Positions 8,008 through 17,241 of a stretch of 64,000 nt of DNA are shown here, piece after piece. The DNA is from Massilia sp. R2A-15 (GTDB lineage: Bacteria > Pseudomonadota > Gammaproteobacteria > Burkholderiales > Burkholderiaceae_D). The position numbers and the translations under genes are program-made. The notes under the pieces were generated by a model. That model searched no databases. It was not told the origin of the DNA and worked only from the letters and a program-made list of their open reading frames with translations. The first letter of the stretch is position 1. Each line of letters starts with the position of its first letter. Location: the NCBI RefSeq assembly GCF_030704305.1, contig NZ_CP131935.1, positions 1,054,001-1,118,000 of the forward strand. The letters are read 5' to 3'.

Positions 8008-9222
8008 ATGAAGCTTGCAGATCCAAACCTGCCGCCCGCCACTGAAACCGCAGTCGCCAATACCGCGCCCGCGCCGGCGCCGGACGATGAAGTCGTCGCC
8101 CCAGGCCATTCCTTCAAATTCCCCCTGCACGTGAACGCTCGCGGGACCGCCATCGGCATCGTCGCGACCGTCGCTTTCGTGTGGGCCCTGCAATGGTCGG
8201 AAAAATTCCTCGTGCCGCTGCTGCTGGGCGTGTTCATCGCCTACACACTCAGCCCGGTCGTGCAATGGCTGGAGCGTTGGCACATCAAGCGCGCCATCGG
8301 CGCCACCCTCGTTACCGTACTGATCCTGGCGGCGCTGGCGGGCACGATGTACCGCGTGCAGGACGAGTTCGTCAACATCATCGACGAGCTGCCGACGATT
8401 ACCCACAAGGTGACCAAGCTGCTGACCGATAACAAGGGCGGGCAGCCGAGCACGATTCAGCAGGTGCAGGCGGCGGCCAGCGAGATCGAACGGGCCGCCT
8501 CGTCGGGCGGGGCGGAAGCGGCGCGCGCCGCGGCCCGGCGCGCAGCGCCGGCTGCGGCGGCGACCGGCAGCACGTTCAAGGTGATGGACTGGGTGCTGGC
8601 CGGCTCGATGGGCCTGGCCACTTTCCTCAGCCAGGCGACGATGGTGGTTTTCCTGGTGTTCTTCCTGCTGCTGGCGGGCGACACCTTCAAGCGCAAGCTG
8701 GTCAAGTTGACCGGGCCTTCGCTCACGCGCAAGAAGGTCACCGTGCACATCCTGGAAGACATCAACACCTCGATCCAGGCCTATATGTTCATGCTGCTAG
8801 TGACCAACGGCCTGCTGGCGCTGCTGATGTGGATGGCGCTGTCGGCGATCGGGCTGGAGAACGCCGGCGCCTGGGCGATCTTCGCCGGCCTGATGCACAT
8901 CATGCCGTATTTCGGGCCGCTTCTGATCACGATTGCCACTGGCGGGGTGGCGTTCATGCAGTTCGAGTCGCTGCGCATGGTGCTGCTGGTGTCGGGCGCC
9001 TCGCTGGCGATCGCCACGCTGGTGGGCACGGTGGTGGCGACCTGGATGACGGGGCGCATCGCGCGCATGAATCCGGCAGCGGTGTTCGTCAGCCTGCTGT
9101 TCTGGGGCTGGCTGTGGGGCGTGTGGGGCTTGCTGCTGGGCGTGCCGGTGGTGGTGATCCTCAAGGTCGTGGCCGAGCGGGTAGAGGGGATGGAAGTGGT
9201 GGCCGAATTGTTGGGAGAGTGA
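8008..9222 (+). CDS. AI-2E family transporter (PerM/YdiK-type permease)
   Basis: A 404-residue multi-pass inner-membrane protein. It has hydrophobic segments at about 50-90, a long Ala-rich cytoplasmic or periplasmic insertion (EIERAASSGGAEAARAAARRAAPAAA), then five further helices including GLMHIMPYFGPLLITIATG, and the C-terminal LFWGWLWGVWGLLLGVPVVVILK motif that defines the AI-2E/UPF0118 family. Some members export the quorum signal AI-2 or Na+/H+; substrate here is unknown. Followed by palindromic repeats. Confidence 0.9.
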   Translation: MKLADPNLPPATETAVANTAPAPAPDDEVVAPGHSFKFPLHVNARGTAIGIVATVAFVWALQWSEKFLVPLLLGVFIAYTLSPVVQWLERWHIKRAIGATLVTVLILAALAGTMYRVQDEFVNIIDELPTITHKVTKLLTDNKGGQPSTIQQVQAAASEIERAASSGGAEAARAAARRAAPAAAATGSTFKVMDWVLAGSMGLATFLSQATMVVFLVFFLLLAGDTFKRKLVKLTGPSLTRKKVTVHILEDINTSIQAYMFMLLVTNGLLALLMWMALSAIGLENAGAWAIFAGLMHIMPYFGPLLITIATGGVAFMQFESLRMVLLVSGASLAIATLVGTVVATWMTGRIARMNPAAVFVSLLFWGWLWGVWGLLLGVPVVVILKVVAERVEGMEVVAELLGE

Positions 9223-9229
9223 CGAGTTT

Positions 9230-9256
9230 GGGGTGAGGTCCCTTGGACCTGACCCC
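9230..9256. repeat. Family A palindrome, degenerate copy
   Basis: A 27-bp imperfect palindrome, GGGGTGAGGTCC on the left and GGACCTGACCCC on the right, 8 bp after the stop of the AI-2E-type gene. The same size and arms as the family A repeats elsewhere, with two or three changes. Confidence 0.7.
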
Positions 9257-9312
9257 GCAGTTGAACGCGGCTTCGGCAGCATCGTGGAGTAGCGAATGGC
9301 GCCGACAAAACC

Positions 9313-9338
9313 GGGGACAGGTCTGCAGACCTGTCCCC
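9313..9338. repeat. Perfect 26-bp palindrome related to family A
   Basis: GGGGACAGGTCTG is followed by its exact complement CAGACCTGTCCCC, then TTTTTTG. It may act as a terminator on the plus strand. It is related in design to family A but has different arms (ACAGGTCTG instead of TCAGGTCCG). Confidence 0.8.
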
Positions 9339-9391
9339 TTTTTTGTTTCTCGGCCTGTGTTGACCGTGGTCATGCCGCCGTCGGTTTTGGA

Positions 9392-9420
9392 TTGTCTTGT
9401 GATTTACCGAAGACAACAAT
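9392..9420 (+). promoter_or_regulatory. Possible promoter of the VgrG operon
   Basis: TTGTCT and AACAAT are separated by 17 bp, 54 bp upstream of the vgrG start. Each hexamer matches sigma-70 consensus at four of six positions. Weak, but the only reasonable pair in the gap. Confidence 0.3.
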
Positions 9421-9473
9421 AACGATTCGCAATTTTGGTTTCGTCCGCCGCCGGTCTTCATCCTGGAGCATCC

Positions 9474-11975
9474 ATGTTTCGCACGATCGAGTTGCACAGT
9501 TCGCTGGGCAGCGAGCAGCTTCGCTTCGCTTCGCTGCGCGGCGTCGAAGCCCTGTCCCAGGTGGGCGAATTCGAGCTCGAAGCGCTGTCGCCCGCGTCCG
9601 ACCTCGACCCCGGCCAACTGCTCGGCACCGCAGTCGTCATCGAAATCGAGACCTTCGGCGGCGGCACGCGCTACTTCCACGCCCTGGTCACCGGCTTCGC
9701 CTATCTCGGCCCCGACAGCAGCGCCGAGCTGCAGCACCGCTACCACGCCAGCCTGCGCAGCTGGCTGGTGCTGGCGGACCAGAACGCCGACTACAAGATA
9801 TTCCAGCACAAGAGCGTGCCCGACATCGTCAAGGAAGTCCTGAGCGCCTATCCGTTTCCGTTCGAATTGAACCTGACCGAACAGTACGCGGCGCGGCCGT
9901 ATGTGGTGCAGTACGGCGAGAGCGACCTCAATTTTGTGACGCGCCTGTGCGAGGACGCGGGCATCTACCATTTCTGCCGGCACGCCGAGGACCGCCACAC
10001 CATCGTGTTCACCGATTACAGCCACGAGAAGCTGGCGCAATATGCGTCGATACCTTTCCTGTGTCCCGGGCAGAGCGCCGGGATGCGCGGCGAGTATGTG
10101 CATGCCTGGCTCGACGCGCAGACGCTCAAGCCGGGACGCTACGCCACCGATTCCTACGACTTCCGGCGCGCGCGCGCTCAGCTGACGGGGCACAACGCCC
10201 TTTGCCGAAATGAGCACGGCGATCAGCAAGTCTATGAATGGTCGGGCGCGTACACCGAGCGCGCACAGGGCGAGCGCCTGGCCCTGGTGCGGCGCCAGCA
10301 GCAACAGCTCGACCAGCAACTGGTACGCGCCAGCACCAACGTGCGCGGCATCGCGCCGGGGTATGTCTTCGACCTGTGCCGGCATCCGCACGCGGCCAGC
10401 AACGACGCCTACCTGATCATCGAGGCGAACTACCTGTTCGAGGAGAACTGCGAACGGTCGGGGACCGGCGAGGGCACGCGCTGGAACACCGATTTCGTCG
10501 TCAAGCGCGCCGCGGAACAGTACCGCCCCGCGCGCCGGGCGCGCCGGCCGAAAGCGAGCGGCCCGCAAACGGCGGTGGTCACCGGGCCGGCCGGGCGCGA
10601 GGTCTGGACCAATGAGTACGGCCAGGTGAAGGTCCACTTCCACTGGGACCGGCACGGGCCGGACGACGAGAACAGTTCGTGCTGGATCAGGGTCGCCAGC
10701 AGCTTGGCCGGCGCCACGTGGGGCGAGTCGCTGATTCCTCGCATCGGGCAGGAGGTGGTGGTGGAGCATCTGCACGGCGACCCGGACCAGCCGCTGATCA
10801 CCGGCCGCGTCAACAACCAGTTCGAGATGCCGACCGCGTTCAGCAATGTTGGCAAGCTGCCGGACAACCAGGCGCTGGGCGGCATCAAGAGCAAGGAGCA
10901 CCAGGGCCGAGGCTACAACCAGCTGCTGTTCGACGACACGACCGGCGAGATCCGGACCCAGCTCGAATCGGAGCACGCGAAAACCCAGCTGAATCTGGGC
11001 TACCTGAGCCACCCGCGCGACGCCGGTAGCGCCGCGCCGCGCGGCGAAGGATTCGAGCTGCGCACCGACGCATGGGGCGCGCTGCGCGCCGACAAGGGCC
11101 TGCTGATCAGCACCGACGGGCGCACCGCGGCGAGCGGAGGCGCGCTCTCGCGCGAGGAACTGGTGGTATGCCTGGAGGCCGCGCTGAACTTGGCCAAGAG
11201 CCTGGGCGAGTGCGCCGCGCAGCATGAGGGCGGCGCCAGCGACCAGGCCGCGCAGGGCAAATTGAGCAAGGCGGTGAAGGACTGGGGGCACGGCTCGAAC
11301 GCGGAAAAGGGCGGCAACGGGGGCACGCCGCTGTTCGCGGTCAGCTCGCCGGGCGGGATTGCGCTCGGCACGCCCGACAGCGGCACCTTCGCCGCCGGCG
11401 GCCATCTTGACCTGGTCGCCGACCGCAACCAACACCTCACCGCGGGACAGCGCATCCATCTGCACGCCGGGCAGGGCATCAACCAGTTCGCCTTCGGCGG
11501 CGGCATCAAGAGCATCGCGCACCAGGGCAAGCACATCATCCAGGCGCAGCACGACGACATCGAGATCGCCGCGGACCAGAGCGTGAGGATCACGTCCAGC
11601 CACAAGCATGTGATGATCGCCGCCGACCAGCATGTGACGCTGACCAGCGGCGGCGCCTACATCAAGCTCGCCGGCGGCAATATTGAAATCCACTGCCCGG
11701 GCAACGTCAGCATCAAGGGCGCATCGCACAGCATCAAGGGGCCGACCTCGATGGGCGCGGACCTGCCGGCGTTTGGCAAGGCCGATACCGGCAAGCGCTT
11801 CCAGCTCAATTACGGCAACAGCAAGAATCCGGTCGCCGGCAAAAAATACAAGATCACGATGGACGATGGCCAGGTCCATGAAGGCGTCACCGATGCGAAG
11901 GGCCGCACCGCGCTCGCCGAAAACGACCAGATGCGCGTTGCGTTGATTGAATTCCTCAAGGACGAACCAACGTGA
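9474..11975 (+). CDS. vgrG: Type VI secretion tip protein VgrG with C-terminal TTR-like extension
   Basis: An 833-residue spike protein. Residues 1-360 form the gp27-like part (RFASLRGVEALSQVGEFELEALS, LCEDAGIYHFCRH). About 362-450 is the gp5 OB-fold region with EVWTNEYGQVKVHFHWDR and IPRIGQEVVVEHL. About 620-770 is DUF2345 beta-helix with many GG.I.L.A turns. The last 60 residues (KKYKITMDDGQVHEGVTDAKGRTAL) resemble transthyretin-like extensions that recruit lipase effectors. The ATG at 9474 follows TGGAGC. The stop overlaps the start of the lipase gene by four bases (GTGA), so translation is coupled. No other T6SS structural genes are in the window; this is an orphan VgrG island. Confidence 0.95.
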   Translation: MFRTIELHSSLGSEQLRFASLRGVEALSQVGEFELEALSPASDLDPGQLLGTAVVIEIETFGGGTRYFHALVTGFAYLGPDSSAELQHRYHASLRSWLVLADQNADYKIFQHKSVPDIVKEVLSAYPFPFELNLTEQYAARPYVVQYGESDLNFVTRLCEDAGIYHFCRHAEDRHTIVFTDYSHEKLAQYASIPFLCPGQSAGMRGEYVHAWLDAQTLKPGRYATDSYDFRRARAQLTGHNALCRNEHGDQQVYEWSGAYTERAQGERLALVRRQQQQLDQQLVRASTNVRGIAPGYVFDLCRHPHAASNDAYLIIEANYLFEENCERSGTGEGTRWNTDFVVKRAAEQYRPARRARRPKASGPQTAVVTGPAGREVWTNEYGQVKVHFHWDRHGPDDENSSCWIRVASSLAGATWGESLIPRIGQEVVVEHLHGDPDQPLITGRVNNQFEMPTAFSNVGKLPDNQALGGIKSKEHQGRGYNQLLFDDTTGEIRTQLESEHAKTQLNLGYLSHPRDAGSAAPRGEGFELRTDAWGALRADKGLLISTDGRTAASGGALSREELVVCLEAALNLAKSLGECAAQHEGGASDQAAQGKLSKAVKDWGHGSNAEKGGNGGTPLFAVSSPGGIALGTPDSGTFAAGGHLDLVADRNQHLTAGQRIHLHAGQGINQFAFGGGIKSIAHQGKHIIQAQHDDIEIAADQSVRITSSHKHVMIAADQHVTLTSGGAYIKLAGGNIEIHCPGNVSIKGASHSIKGPTSMGADLPAFGKADTGKRFQLNYGNSKNPVAGKKYKITMDDGQVHEGVTDAKGRTALAENDQMRVALIEFLKDEPT

Positions 11976-14215
11976 CCGCTAAGACTGCACCGGCCAAACA
12001 ACCCAAGGTGGATGCGTGCGCCTATGCCACCACGACGCCCGGCAAGGACGTCAAGCACGTGCCGCTACCGATGCCGCTGCCGTGCATCACCATCCTGGTT
12101 CACGGCGTCAATGACGTCGGCGAAGCTTACGCGGCGCAGGAGACCGGGCTGTGCCAAGGCTTGAATGCGCGCCTCGACCGCGCGCATGAGCTTGGAATGA
12201 ACGCGCGGCCCGACTTGCGTCCGGCGACCTACAAGATGCCGCCCGCGACGGCAGCGGAAGCAAGGAAAGAGGGCATCGTGAGCGACCCGGATGCGGTCTA
12301 TTTTCGGCGTGCGACCGACCGGAACACCCACAGTCCGGTGGTGCCGTTCTACTGGGGCTCGCGCGAGAATGGCGGCATCGACCCGCAGACCGGGCAGCCG
12401 TATATCAAGAAGGACAACTGGCATGGGCAGTGGACCGACCGCTATGGCAACCGCCTGGATAAGAACGGCGCGAAGAATGGCGGGCCGTTTGCCAACGCCA
12501 CCACCTGCCTTAACGCGATGTGGGGCGAAGGATTCAACGGCAAGGTCGCGGATTCCGAAATATTGGCAAGGTTCGTCGGCGATCCGTTGCACAACCTCAG
12601 AAAAGCCTGTCCGCGCCACTATATGCTGCTCGCTGCCAAGCGGCTGGCAATGCTGATCAAGATCATTCGCAACAACCCCAGGTACAAGAATGTCGCGATC
12701 AACCTGGTTTGTCACAGCCAGGGAAGCATGGTTTCGCTGGCGGCCCACGCCTTGCTTGACGCCGACGGCGGACAGTACGCAGCAGACACCCTCATCGTGC
12801 AGGATCCCCCGTATAGCGTCGAGGAGACCACCCTCGAATTCTTGGACGGCGTTACCGGCTACGAACAGCAAACGACGCAGTCGCGCATCAAGACGCTCAG
12901 CAATATCGTAGGCTACATCTACGGTAGAAAATCCTCTACGCCCAGTCTGAAGGAGTTGGAGTTCCCCCCCGCGTGCGGCAGCGCCGTGGCGGGGCCGAAC
13001 TGGAAGTCCGGGCAAGGCGCGAAACAATGGGCGATGGGCGAGGTCCATCCGTTCACCGAACGCGACAATCGGGGCAAGGTGTATCTCTATTTCTGTCCGC
13101 ACGATTCCACGGTGGCCTTAAAGAGCGTCCAGGGAATAGGCTGGCAGGGTGTTCCCGACGAAATCAAGGTAAAGGATGTTCGATTGGTGCGTTCCTTCTC
13201 CATGGACGGCGGCGCGGAATATACGTCCATCGAGAAAAATATTCGCATCCCGGTGTTGTCGACGCTGGGCAAGGGATTTCGCCAGCGCGTATTCACCTCG
13301 CGTCAGGTTGACGGAAAAATCCTGCAGGTAGGGGCGCCTGAGTGCCGGTACGAACTGCGTTCGAAGTCGGGCGTCTGGTTAGTGACTGAAGATAATTCGA
13401 CAACCGGCAAGATGTCCGCATCCGTCGCGGAGATCGAGCGCGGCGCGACGCGGCAGATAACTGGTGAGGAGCTTAATCCGAAAGTCCATGCAATCCTCAC
13501 CGCGGGGGAGGGCGGGCACGCGGGCAAGTTGGCCGTCAGCCCGATCGATGCGGCCATTGCAACGGCTGCGGGCACGGATGCGATCCCCACCAGCACCTGT
13601 CGCGCTAAAGAGTTCCGCACGGGCGCGCGGCGAGGGGCGGTTCCGCTCACTCCCGATGAAATCCGTCAATTGGAATCCAGCCTTCCTGGTCAACGCGCGG
13701 GGGCGAGATCGGACGATGACCGGTTGCGCGTGGTCAGCGTCGATTACGTGGACATTGACGCAATGAAGTGCACCTACAGCACCGAAACGGCGAACGAGGC
13801 GCGAGCACGCTGGCAGGCGAAGACGGACGCCAGCTCTTATCACTCGGCGGTCCCGGGCAATCCCGCACACGCGGCTGGGGTGACTGCATACGACCTGTCG
13901 CTCGGCGCGCCGTTTCCCGTTTCGGACGACGACAAAGCGTATCTGGATTATTTATGTGCGGTGGCTGACTGGCGGACCAATTGGAGAAAGATGGAGGTGA
14001 ACGAAGACAATCCGAAATCGAAAAATATTCTGAAGCACTACTCACTGGAAAAGGACGAAAGTGCGAAGGCCCTGATCGTCGCAACATTTGCTTATTTCAC
14101 AAACGGTGTTCTGCCGGACGACATCGTCAAGAACGACAAAGCTAGCTTGCCACCGCCCAAATTGATGGTAAGCCATACGGTTGCAGAAAGGGCTTCCGGC
14201 AAGCTACTGAGGTAG
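11972..14215 (+). CDS. Type VI secretion lipase effector, Tle3-like
   Basis: A 747-residue alpha/beta-hydrolase-type protein. CITILVHGVNDVGEAY (residues about 36-51) is the oxyanion-side strand. The nucleophile elbow VCHSQGS places Ser249. A later block (WAMGEVHPFTERDN, then VYLYFCPHDSTVALKSVQGIGWQGVP) carries a likely catalytic Asp/His pair (PHDSTV) and fits the DUF3274-bearing Tle3 family of phospholipase effectors. GTG start overlaps the vgrG stop. No signal peptide, as expected for a T6SS cargo. Family knowledge: Tle toxins hydrolyse membrane phospholipids in the periplasm of rival cells. GC content drops in the C-terminal third. The specific Tle class is inferred from motif layout and the adjacent Tla3-like genes. 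Confidence 0.8.
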   Translation: MTAKTAPAKQPKVDACAYATTTPGKDVKHVPLPMPLPCITILVHGVNDVGEAYAAQETGLCQGLNARLDRAHELGMNARPDLRPATYKMPPATAAEARKEGIVSDPDAVYFRRATDRNTHSPVVPFYWGSRENGGIDPQTGQPYIKKDNWHGQWTDRYGNRLDKNGAKNGGPFANATTCLNAMWGEGFNGKVADSEILARFVGDPLHNLRKACPRHYMLLAAKRLAMLIKIIRNNPRYKNVAINLVCHSQGSMVSLAAHALLDADGGQYAADTLIVQDPPYSVEETTLEFLDGVTGYEQQTTQSRIKTLSNIVGYIYGRKSSTPSLKELEFPPACGSAVAGPNWKSGQGAKQWAMGEVHPFTERDNRGKVYLYFCPHDSTVALKSVQGIGWQGVPDEIKVKDVRLVRSFSMDGGAEYTSIEKNIRIPVLSTLGKGFRQRVFTSRQVDGKILQVGAPECRYELRSKSGVWLVTEDNSTTGKMSASVAEIERGATRQITGEELNPKVHAILTAGEGGHAGKLAVSPIDAAIATAAGTDAIPTSTCRAKEFRTGARRGAVPLTPDEIRQLESSLPGQRAGARSDDDRLRVVSVDYVDIDAMKCTYSTETANEARARWQAKTDASSYHSAVPGNPAHAAGVTAYDLSLGAPFPVSDDDKAYLDYLCAVADWRTNWRKMEVNEDNPKSKNILKHYSLEKDESAKALIVATFAYFTNGVLPDDIVKNDKASLPPPKLMVSHTVAERASGKLLR

Positions 14216-14225
14216 GAGAGACGCT

Positions 14226-15677
14226 ATGAAACTATTTCGAATTGCTCTTGGATTCATTGCCTCATTTTCCGCGTGTACGGCGTTCGCCTTACAGCCAACA
14301 ACTGAATTCAGCAACGTAACGATTTCCCCATTCAAGGATAAGGCAATTATGGTCCCCGCAAACGCCGGCATGGCGACACCCATCGAAACCCTAGATGTCT
14401 TGGGAGTTGGATTGTCCGTCGAGATGTTCAGGCAAGCACATGCGTGGGTGGAGATGCAAAAGCATCCGGGAAGATCGATTTTGCCGGAAAACTTGAGTGC
14501 ATTTGAGTCTAACTATACGATGAAGGACTTGATTTCTGAGAAACGCAGCGCCGATGTGCTGGAGCGGGGCGCGAGCCGTTTCGTGGAGCAATGGGCGATT
14601 CCCAGCATCAGTATATGGGCGCATTGCGACAAAAAAGAAACCACTAAAACCTACTTTGGTGGAAAGACTTCATTCGGTTTCTTCAATGATCGTGTCAACG
14701 ATTTGAGGATGCCGGCGGGCATGCATCATCATCAGATTGTGTCGCTCGGCTCAATTTTTTTGGACGACCCAGAGGACGTTCTTGAGCGCGCCTTTCAGTT
14801 TTTCGAACAAAACCCCGAAGTTCCTGCTTTACTTCTTTACGCCTCCGATGGCGATATGATCCGCCAATACACTGGAGAGGTAAGCCGCCGTCCTTATTGG
14901 GAAGAGGGCCCACGCCGCGTGGGTAGCATGACGGAGTCGATGGTGGCGCTAGTTTTGGCGCGCCGCGATCGCGTCGATGCGATTCGCCCATTTGTGGCGA
15001 ACGCTATGGGTGACCGCAATGCTCAGTACTTCGCCGAACGTGACCGCCTGCTGAATGCAGCTCGCGCCGCTGCGCGCGCTGCCGGCAAGCCTGAGCCGAC
15101 GAAGCTTGAGTTCAAGCCCAGCCGGTTCGTGCCAAAGCCCTGGACCGCCGAGCAACTCAGCCAGTTCGATCGGCTGCCTACGATTGCGGTCCTGCACCGG
15201 CCCGTCCGTGTCACGTACCGTAAAGACAAGCACGGCAAGCCGACATTCGATCCGGCGCAAAAGGCCAGCCTGATGCACGAGCAGGAGCAGCAGGCTGCAT
15301 TCAAGGTTGGGCTCGACGCGGCGCTGCGCGACGTACCCGGCGGCATACCGGCACGCGTGTTCTACGATACCGCCGGCCCGACAACGGGCAGGCATGTCGT
15401 GCCGTTCACGGTCGCGGCCTACCACAGCCTGCCTGGCTTCGACCTGTTCAAGCCGGAGCAGGGATACGACATTTCCGCGCGAATCGGCAACACCGGCGCG
15501 GCCAGCCCCTTCGTGCAGTGGGCCTTGTCGGCCATTGCGGGCTATCAGAAGAACGACACCAGCATGACGCTGAACCTGCGCCAGAACGACGAGGCCACGA
15601 TTACGGTCGTCACGCCGAGCCCGCCCAGCGGGGTGCGCAAGAATTTCTTTGTCTTCGACTTCAATCCAACTCGATGA
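14226..15677 (+). CDS. Tla3-like T6SS lipase adaptor (DUF2875), paralogue 1
   Basis: A 483-residue protein with an N-terminal hydrophobic signal (RIALGFIASFSACTAFA) and conserved blocks ETLDVLGVGLSVEMFRQ, NDLRMPAGMHHHQI, EEGPRRVGSMTESMV, RLPTIAVLHRPVRVTY and GYDISARIGNTGAASPFVQW. The layout matches the DUF2875 family, whose studied member Tla3 links a Tle3 lipase to its VgrG. Position directly after the lipase supports this. ATG follows GGTAGGAGAG. The signal peptide suggests periplasmic location, so an immunity role (Tli-type) cannot be excluded. The last 540 bp are almost identical to the next gene. Confidence 0.7.
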   Translation: MKLFRIALGFIASFSACTAFALQPTTEFSNVTISPFKDKAIMVPANAGMATPIETLDVLGVGLSVEMFRQAHAWVEMQKHPGRSILPENLSAFESNYTMKDLISEKRSADVLERGASRFVEQWAIPSISIWAHCDKKETTKTYFGGKTSFGFFNDRVNDLRMPAGMHHHQIVSLGSIFLDDPEDVLERAFQFFEQNPEVPALLLYASDGDMIRQYTGEVSRRPYWEEGPRRVGSMTESMVALVLARRDRVDAIRPFVANAMGDRNAQYFAERDRLLNAARAAARAAGKPEPTKLEFKPSRFVPKPWTAEQLSQFDRLPTIAVLHRPVRVTYRKDKHGKPTFDPAQKASLMHEQEQQAAFKVGLDAALRDVPGGIPARVFYDTAGPTTGRHVVPFTVAAYHSLPGFDLFKPEQGYDISARIGNTGAASPFVQWALSAIAGYQKNDTSMTLNLRQNDEATITVVTPSPPSGVRKNFFVFDFNPTR

Positions 15678-15724
15678 TGTCGATCCATCAACTCGCCGTT
15701 GACCACTGGAACGCGAGAGTCGCC

Positions 15725-17173
15725 ATGGAATGCTCCCGATTTGCTCTTGGATTTCTTGCATCGCTCACGGCGTGTACGGCGCTAGCGGTACAACCGGCAT
15801 CTCGCCACTCCAGCGCGGCGACAACCAATCCCTTTAGGATGACGGCTGTTATGACTGCCTCAGACACCAATTCGAATCCCCGTGTTACTACTCTCGATGT
15901 AATGGGCGTCGGGCTATCCGTTGAAATGTTTCGGCAGGCGCAGGTATGGATTGAGATGCAAAAGCATCCGGGTGGATCGATATTACCTTCTGATTTGAGT
16001 CGTTACCCAACAAACGTCACGATTAAAGATCTTGCGACGGGAAAGCGCAGCGCAGATGCATTTGAAGCAGGTGCGAACCACTTTGTTGAATGGTGGCCGA
16101 TTCCGAGCATCAGCGCGTGGTCGCACTGCGATGATCCCGAGGTCCCGAGTATTTTCGGTAAAACAAACTTCGACTATTTTAATGACCGGGCCAATGATTT
16201 GAGGATGCCTGCGGGAATGCACTATCACCGGATTGCTTCGCTTGGATCGGTCTTCCTCGACGAACCGGAAGAGGTGTTGGAACGCGCCTTTCAGTTCTTC
16301 GATCAGAATCCGGACGTGCCGGCCTTGCTGATCTTTGCCGCGGATGGCGATATGACTCGTTCCATGACTGGCGACATGACTCGTGAGAAATATTGGGAAG
16401 AAGGCCCGCGCCGTTTCGACAGCATGACTGAGTCGATGGTTACCCTAGTACTGGCCCGTCGCGAACGCGTCGACGCGTTGCGCCCGTACGCGACCGCTGC
16501 GAATGGAGATCGCAATGCGCAATTCTTCGCCGAACGTGACCGGCAACTTAACGCCGCCCGCGCCGCCGCCCGCGGTGCTGGCAAGCCTGAGCCGACAAAG
16601 GTGGTGTTCAAGCCGAGCCAATATCTGCCCACGCCCTGGACCGCCGAGCAACTCAGCCAGTTCGATCGGCTGCCTACGATTGCGGTTGTGCACCGGCCGG
16701 TCCGTGTCACGTACCGTAAAGACAAACACGGCAAGCCGACGTTCGACCCGGCGCAAAAGGCCAGCCTGATGCACGAGCAGGAGCAGCAAGCTGCATTTAA
16801 GGTTGGGCTCGACGCCGCATTGCGCGACGTCCCCGGCGGCAAACCGGCGCGCGTGTTCTACGACACCGCGGGCCCCGCAAGCGGTCGGCATGTTGTGCCT
16901 TTCACAGTCGCGGCCTACCACAGCCTTCCAGGCTTCGACCTGTTCAAGCCGGAGCAGGGATATGACATTTCCGCGCGAATCGGCAATACCGGCGCGGCCA
17001 GCCCGTTCGTGCAGTGGGCCCTGGCGGCCATGGCGGGCTATCAGAAGAACGACACCAGCATGACGCTGAACCTGCGCCAGAACGACGAGGCCACGATTAC
17101 GGTCGTCACGCCGAGCCCGCCCAGCGGGGTGCGCAAGAATTTCTTTGTGTTCGACTTCAATCCGGCCCGATGA
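15725..17173 (+). CDS. Tla3-like T6SS lipase adaptor (DUF2875), paralogue 2
   Basis: A 482-residue paralogue of the preceding gene with the same blocks (TLDVMGVGLSVEMFRQ, NDLRMPAGMHYHRI, GYDISARIGNTG). The ATG at 15725 is chosen because it gives the same length and signal peptide as paralogue 1; in-frame ATGs at 15674 would add 17 residues before the signal. The signal contains LTAC, which could be a lipobox, as well as an ALA cleavage site. N-terminal two thirds clearly diverged from paralogue 1, C-terminal 179 residues differ at only seven positions by my count. One copy may have become the immunity protein or serve a different lipase. Confidence 0.7.
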   Translation: MECSRFALGFLASLTACTALAVQPASRHSSAATTNPFRMTAVMTASDTNSNPRVTTLDVMGVGLSVEMFRQAQVWIEMQKHPGGSILPSDLSRYPTNVTIKDLATGKRSADAFEAGANHFVEWWPIPSISAWSHCDDPEVPSIFGKTNFDYFNDRANDLRMPAGMHYHRIASLGSVFLDEPEEVLERAFQFFDQNPDVPALLIFAADGDMTRSMTGDMTREKYWEEGPRRFDSMTESMVTLVLARRERVDALRPYATAANGDRNAQFFAERDRQLNAARAAARGAGKPEPTKVVFKPSQYLPTPWTAEQLSQFDRLPTIAVVHRPVRVTYRKDKHGKPTFDPAQKASLMHEQEQQAAFKVGLDAALRDVPGGKPARVFYDTAGPASGRHVVPFTVAAYHSLPGFDLFKPEQGYDISARIGNTGAASPFVQWALAAMAGYQKNDTSMTLNLRQNDEATITVVTPSPPSGVRKNFFVFDFNPAR

Positions 17174-17241
17174 AGCCGGCCTGCCGGTTCGCTCCCGTCC
17201 CTGGAGGTCGGGACGAGGCTAACACCGCATGAGGTAATCCG

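Noticed and set aside
8781..11879. Very long minus-strand ORF (over 1000 codons) opposite vgrG
   Set aside because: It is a GC-rich shadow of vgrG and the permease; it has no ribosome-binding site or protein-like motifs, while the plus strand has clear domains.
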